Part shown: in pieces, positions 60,186 through 64,000 of the stretch
How the letters are laid out: each line of letters begins with the position of its first letter
How positions within the stretch are numbered: position 1 is the first letter of the stretch
NCBI GenBank assembly: GCA_048013815.1
Contig: CM106586.1
Coordinates: 9,672,001 to 9,736,000, forward strand
Length of the DNA stretch: 64,000 nt
Source: Setoptus koraiensis
Taxonomy: Eukaryota > Arthropoda
Direction: 5' to 3'
Notes under the pieces: generated by a model
What the model was told of the DNA's origin: nothing
Databases searched by the model: none
The model's input: only the letters and a program-made list of their open reading frames with translations
Translations under genes and position numbers: made by a program

Positions 60186-61081
60186 ATTCGGACATGTCCG
60201 GCGCACCGACCGTTCGCAGTTGGTCGTCGCAGGCAGGGCGGCGGCCGGCCGAGAGCGGATTAATTCGAGTTCATACCGCTCCACTCCGACCGCCACTGGC
60301 CCGACCGCCGCTCGCTTCCGAAGCCGCCCGTCGCCGGGCCCGACTGCCGCTGGCCGCGCAACTGGCATTCCGCTCGGGCAGCCAGTCGCGTCTAGCACCG
60401 ACAACAATTCTAGCAATGACAACAATTCTAGCACTGGCAACAATGCAACAATCTCGCCAGTCTCGTCAGTGTCAGGGAGCGGCCAACTGCAATCGCGCCG
60501 CCAGCGCTGCCCAGCTTTGCCCGGCGCACATGCACACAAATCCGCAAATTTCCACGCAAATCCGCTTTTTTTTCTCGGGCCGCGGCCGCCGATTTTGCCG
60601 GGCCGCGGCCGCTGTCGTCGGGCCGGCGCGGACACGCAAGACACGCACAATACGGTAACGTTCGACGAGTCGCAGGTCTGCTGGCCGGCCAGCTGCATTG
60701 TTGCGTCATCAATTCGCAATTCCGCAGCAATGCTGCGGCAGCATTCAATCGGCGAGCGGATAATAAGCGGCCGGCCCGAATTGCGCAACATCTTGCCCGA
60801 CAAAGGGCCCCTCTGTGTCGCTTTTTATTGGCGCTTAGCGTTTGTTGGTGCGCGTATGTTGCTGCTCGGCTCGGTCAGCGGCCACTCGGTCGCCTTACAG
60901 AGGGTGCAAGTTACAGCGGCGAGATAAGCAGATATATGCGCCGGCTAAATGGGGCCCCAACAAATAAGATTAATTTGCTGCCGAAACTCTCACTGTCGGC
61001 CACCAAGTGGCGAGTGGTTAACTGGGCCAAGCTGGCAGTTCACTGAGGCCCGCTCGTTTAGTGCGGCTCGTTCGTGGAGCG

Positions 61082-61153
61082 CCGCTCGGGCCAGTTGTGC
61101 GGCTCGGGCCAGTTGAGCGGCTCGGGCCAGTTGAGCGGCTCGGGCCAGTTGAG
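61082..61153 (+). repeat. 18-bp tandem array (CGGCTCGGGCCAGTTGAG)
   Basis: Four units starting at 61082, 61100, 61118 and 61136, almost identical. Confidence 0.95.
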
Positions 61154-61530
61154 CGGCGGAGTGGCGCTAACTGCGAGCTCATGATAACATGCAGATAATA
61201 ATAATGAGTAATCATCTTATTATGCCGTCTCGCTGCTGGTGCCGGCGCCGCCGGCGCCAACAACAACTGGCAGCTGATTGCGCAACTGTTACCACTGGCA
61301 CCATTGGTTGCCAGTCTGCAATTTAGGTGTTTGTTGGCGCGCCCAGTTGCTTAGTCGGCAGCTTGCGAGCCTGTGAGCTTGCGAGTCGGGGCCCCGCGTC
61401 AGGTTGTAAGCTTGCGGACTCGTGTGCTGAATCAACGCCGATCTGGCGATCGATCAATGGGGCGCCAAAACATATCGATTACCGGCCCCTCCTTTTCTCC
61501 GCTCTCTCTGTGCGGCCCTCACACCGTGCG

Positions 61531-61608
61531 GCCCGCTTGTGAGGCCCGCATGTGAGGCCCGCTTGTGAGGCTCGCTTGTGAGGCTCGCTTGTGAGGCCCG
61601 CTTGTGAG
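61531..61608 (+). repeat. 13-bp tandem array (GCCCGCTTGTGAG)
   Basis: Six units with single-base variants. Confidence 0.95.
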
Positions 61609-61870
61609 AGCACTAAGCGGCCCACAATCCGATTGCACAATCGCACTGAGCGGGCCTCAGAAAAGATGAGGCTCGCATGCCGTTAAGCTGGCCGGGCCAT
61701 TATTAACTCGCGCCAATAAATGTGTCTGTCCGTTATCATTGTTGCGGGCCCGGCGCGCGCCCGATGGGAAAATAATAATTTTTCATTCACTCGCCCGTTC
61801 GTCGACCGGTCCGCTGATCGGATTCGGCGCCCGTTTTGCATACTGCTCCTATCAGCGCATCAATTCAGCA

Positions 61871-61948
61871 TATCCATTCGCGTCCATTCGCGTCCATTCA
61901 TATCCATTCGTGCTTGTTCGCGTCCGTTCGCGTCCATTCAAATCCATA
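61871..61948 (+). repeat. 10-bp tandem array (CGTCCATTCG type)
   Basis: About eight units in exact 10-bp register with TA/CG variants. Confidence 0.9.
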
Positions 61949-62173
61949 TGCACTTGATACGGCCCCCATTGTAGTCTGCGGCAGCGCAACATCGAGCCGT
62001 GATTGCGTTCGGGATGCGCCGACGTTCTATCGCAAACAAGAGTTTGGCGCAAATCAGGCCGCCCTCCAGACTGCGGCGAGCGGTCGCAATCGGGGCCCGA
62101 ACCAATTGCGAGCGAGGCTCGGCACAGGCGCGGGTTCTAGTCCGCCGGTCGCCAGTGATCGCGCGTTTTGATT

Positions 62174-62208
62174 GTATCAACTTGATATCAAGCTGATATC
62201 AACTTGAT
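62174..62208. repeat. Nested palindrome/direct repeat of ATCAACTTGATAT
   Basis: Two direct copies of a 13-bp sequence (62174-62186, 62196-62208), with a perfect 12-bp palindrome CTTGATATCAAG at 62179-62190. Confidence 0.85.
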
Positions 62209-63672
62209 ATAATTGTGCCCCGACACAACTGTGCTTGTGCTGGCATTAATTGCTCGAGTGTGCGTGTCATCATCACCTCATTGTGGCCATCGTATCCAAT
62301 TGCATCATTTGTTGTGGTTGCAATTGGAGCGAGCACTTGCGCGCCTCAATCCGGATAATCTCAATGTTGCTCAATGCGGATGTTGCTGCGCGTTCAGTCA
62401 GTGCGACGCACATCTTCAGACTGGCGGGCCGGCCGGCCCGCCGCTGGGCGGATGGCAGCCGAGAATGGGCAGCCACCGCAGCGCGACGATCACGCTGCAA
62501 CGGTCGCGGGGTGTCGACTATCTCGGGCTCTCGGTGAGCCGCTCGCAGCGACTCGCTCTCAATGAGTCGCTCTTAATGATTAGATTGGCGTTCAGTGGCG
62601 AGCCTCTTCTGGCTGACAAACAAACGCACTCGGCAAGAGTCTGTCAACAAGCAGTGACGTTTGGCGTCATTGTTGGTCGGTGGGGGCGCCCGTCGCCGCT
62701 GTCTAGCCGCACCGAGCCTCAACGAGCCGCGCTGAGCCGCACACAAATGTCAAATGTCAAGCCGCCTCAATTTCTCGACCGCATCATCATCGTGCGGTAA
62801 GACGATACCGCTGCGTGAGTGTGTGTCGTGCCGAGCGCCTAACTATTACATAACACAGGCAGACGATCCGTTGTTGTTGGCGATGCTGTTGTTGTTGCCA
62901 GCGCCGTTGTTGCGCAACAACAGCATGGGCACAATGCGACACGCCGGCGAGCGACATGCGGCGGTCGCTCGCCGTTGTTCGACGAGGCTGGCGACATATG
63001 TTGTTGTCGAGACTATTAACTATTACATAACAGAGTCATTTGCAAAACTAACGCGCTCGGCAATGATAATCTTGCGCATCTTGTCGTCGCGCCGCTTTCG
63101 TCATGCCTCCGCCGGGCCGACGAGCCGCCGGGCCGACGGGCCGACGTTGGCCTGTGTGCAAATGTGCCAAGACGCCAATTACGTGTCACTGAGACAGTTA
63201 TGTCATTGGCCGTTCGCACTGCTCACTGTTTGCGCCGATAGGGGCGCCATTTCGGGCCGCTGCGGCGCCTCGGTTACGGCGCTCAGTTGGGGCGCTCGGC
63301 GGCGGCGCTCGGCGGCGGCGCTCGGTTTGGGCGTCTCATGGCCGCGCGCACGGCCGCTGCGGCGCTGCGGGTGCCAATCAAACGCGCGTATAATTGAGTT
63401 ATCATGTTGATTGACCGTTATATTTGATATTCGATCAAATGTGGGGGCGCCTCAATCATCATTAGGCCGGCCAATGTGCGTTGTTACATAACAACAATGC
63501 GGCGCGCAGGCAATTTGATTGCCAGCGAGCGCGCACAGCCAAATGTAAATAACCGATACAAGCATTATTGTGCTGGGCACACAATGTAAACTCGCATACA
63601 CGAACCCAATTGGCCGTCCGATTGTCGGCGGCGTTCACTTGAAAATTTGCTCTTGTCTGTCATTTCGCGGCA

Positions 63673-63828
63673 CCGACAGCGACAACAACAACGACAACAA
63701 CAACGACAGAAGCAACAACGACAACAACAACGACAACAACAACGACAACAACAACAACAACGACAGCAACAACGACAGCGACAACAACAACAACAACAAC
63801 AACAGCAACAACGACAGCGACAACAACA
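63673..63828 (+). repeat. GACAACAACAAC array
   Basis: About 155 bp of CAA triplets punctuated by GAC and AGC near the right edge of the window. The frames across it are artefacts of the repeat. Confidence 0.95.
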
Positions 63829-64000
63829 AATCCGAGTGCACTATTATTGTAAATAATGGCGCACTCAATTCTAATTTTATTGTGTGTCGTATGTCGATGC
63901 GCGCTGGTTATGTAACCAGTGTCAGCGCGATGCGTCTGCAAACACTGACACTGGCGGCTGTATCAGCGGCTACTTCCATTAAGTAGCCGGCGCGCGTCAG

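Larger units (their letters stand above)
44900..64000. other. GC-rich, repeat-dense, almost gene-free block
   Basis: From about 44.9 kb to the end, the sequence is GC-rich by eye, keeps abundant CpG, and uses a limited vocabulary (GGCC, GCCGGC, CAAC/GTTG, CGGC). Many short overlapping open frames exist on both strands simply because stop codons are rare in such DNA; none shows a domain. Numerous independent short tandem arrays are present (listed separately). Only the exon at 46418-46670 has convincing coding features. The block may be a long intron of that gene, a regulatory desert, or a chromosomal domain of different composition. Confidence 0.6.

Noticed and set aside
47000-63986. Dozens of open frames of 60-290 codons in the GC-rich block
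   Set aside because: Stop codons are rare in this composition. The frames overlap on both strands, are rich in Arg/Ala/Pro/Gly and show no recognisable domain.

Overview
The window is nuclear DNA of an animal. Genes carry short GT-AG introns (mostly about 80-120 bp, one near 700 bp), long single coding exons and metazoan protein families. An Ir25a-type chemosensory co-receptor points to a protostome. Compact, intron-poor genes with Asn/Gln/Thr-rich inserts would suit an arthropod such as a mite, but that placement is inference.

Region 1-44.9 kb is moderately AT-rich and gene-dense. In order it holds: a membrane M1 aminopeptidase (+, 1785-5515); a BED/hAT transposase-derived protein (-, 5743-8040); the G-protein subunit beta-5 gene (+, 10318-12158, six exons); a small DNA transposon with terminal inverted repeats (about 12.33-13.32 kb); an alpha2-delta calcium-channel subunit (+, 14585-20014); an atypical Rab-like GTPase (-, 20352-21186); a nine-knuckle CCHC protein (-, 22169-23542); a decayed copy of RNASEH2C (about 24.2-24.9 kb); a Rab34/36-like GTPase (+, 28382-29798); an inverted copy of the last part of Ir25a (30273-30976); COG8 (-, 31041-32626) directly behind RNASEH2C (-, 32677-33129); local tandem repeats; a small bHLH-like ORF (34067-34345); Ir25a itself (-, 34781 to about 38.44 kb); a beta-1,3-glucuronosyltransferase (+, 39808-40954); an F-box protein (+, 41228-42262); and a protein with two candidate PP1-docking motifs (-, 43248-44364).

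Region about 44.9-64 kb is a different landscape. It is GC-rich by eye, not CpG-poor, and full of short tandem arrays (10, 12, 13, 18, 25 and 38 bp units and CAA/CAG/CGG-type runs), with almost no protein-coding signal. The one convincing element is the first coding exon of a secreted protein (46418-46670: signal peptide, dibasic/furin-like site, strong splice donor). Much of the rest may be its intron or an intergenic desert.

The neighbours do not form one pathway. Several are membrane or signalling components (Gbeta5, alpha2-delta, Ir25a, two Rab-like GTPases, a Golgi tether subunit, a Golgi glycosyltransferase). The most notable observations are the perfect 704-bp inverted duplication of the Ir25a tail, the decayed inverted duplication of RNASEH2C, two GTPases that both carry Leu at the catalytic Gln position, and the abrupt change into the GC-rich repeat territory.
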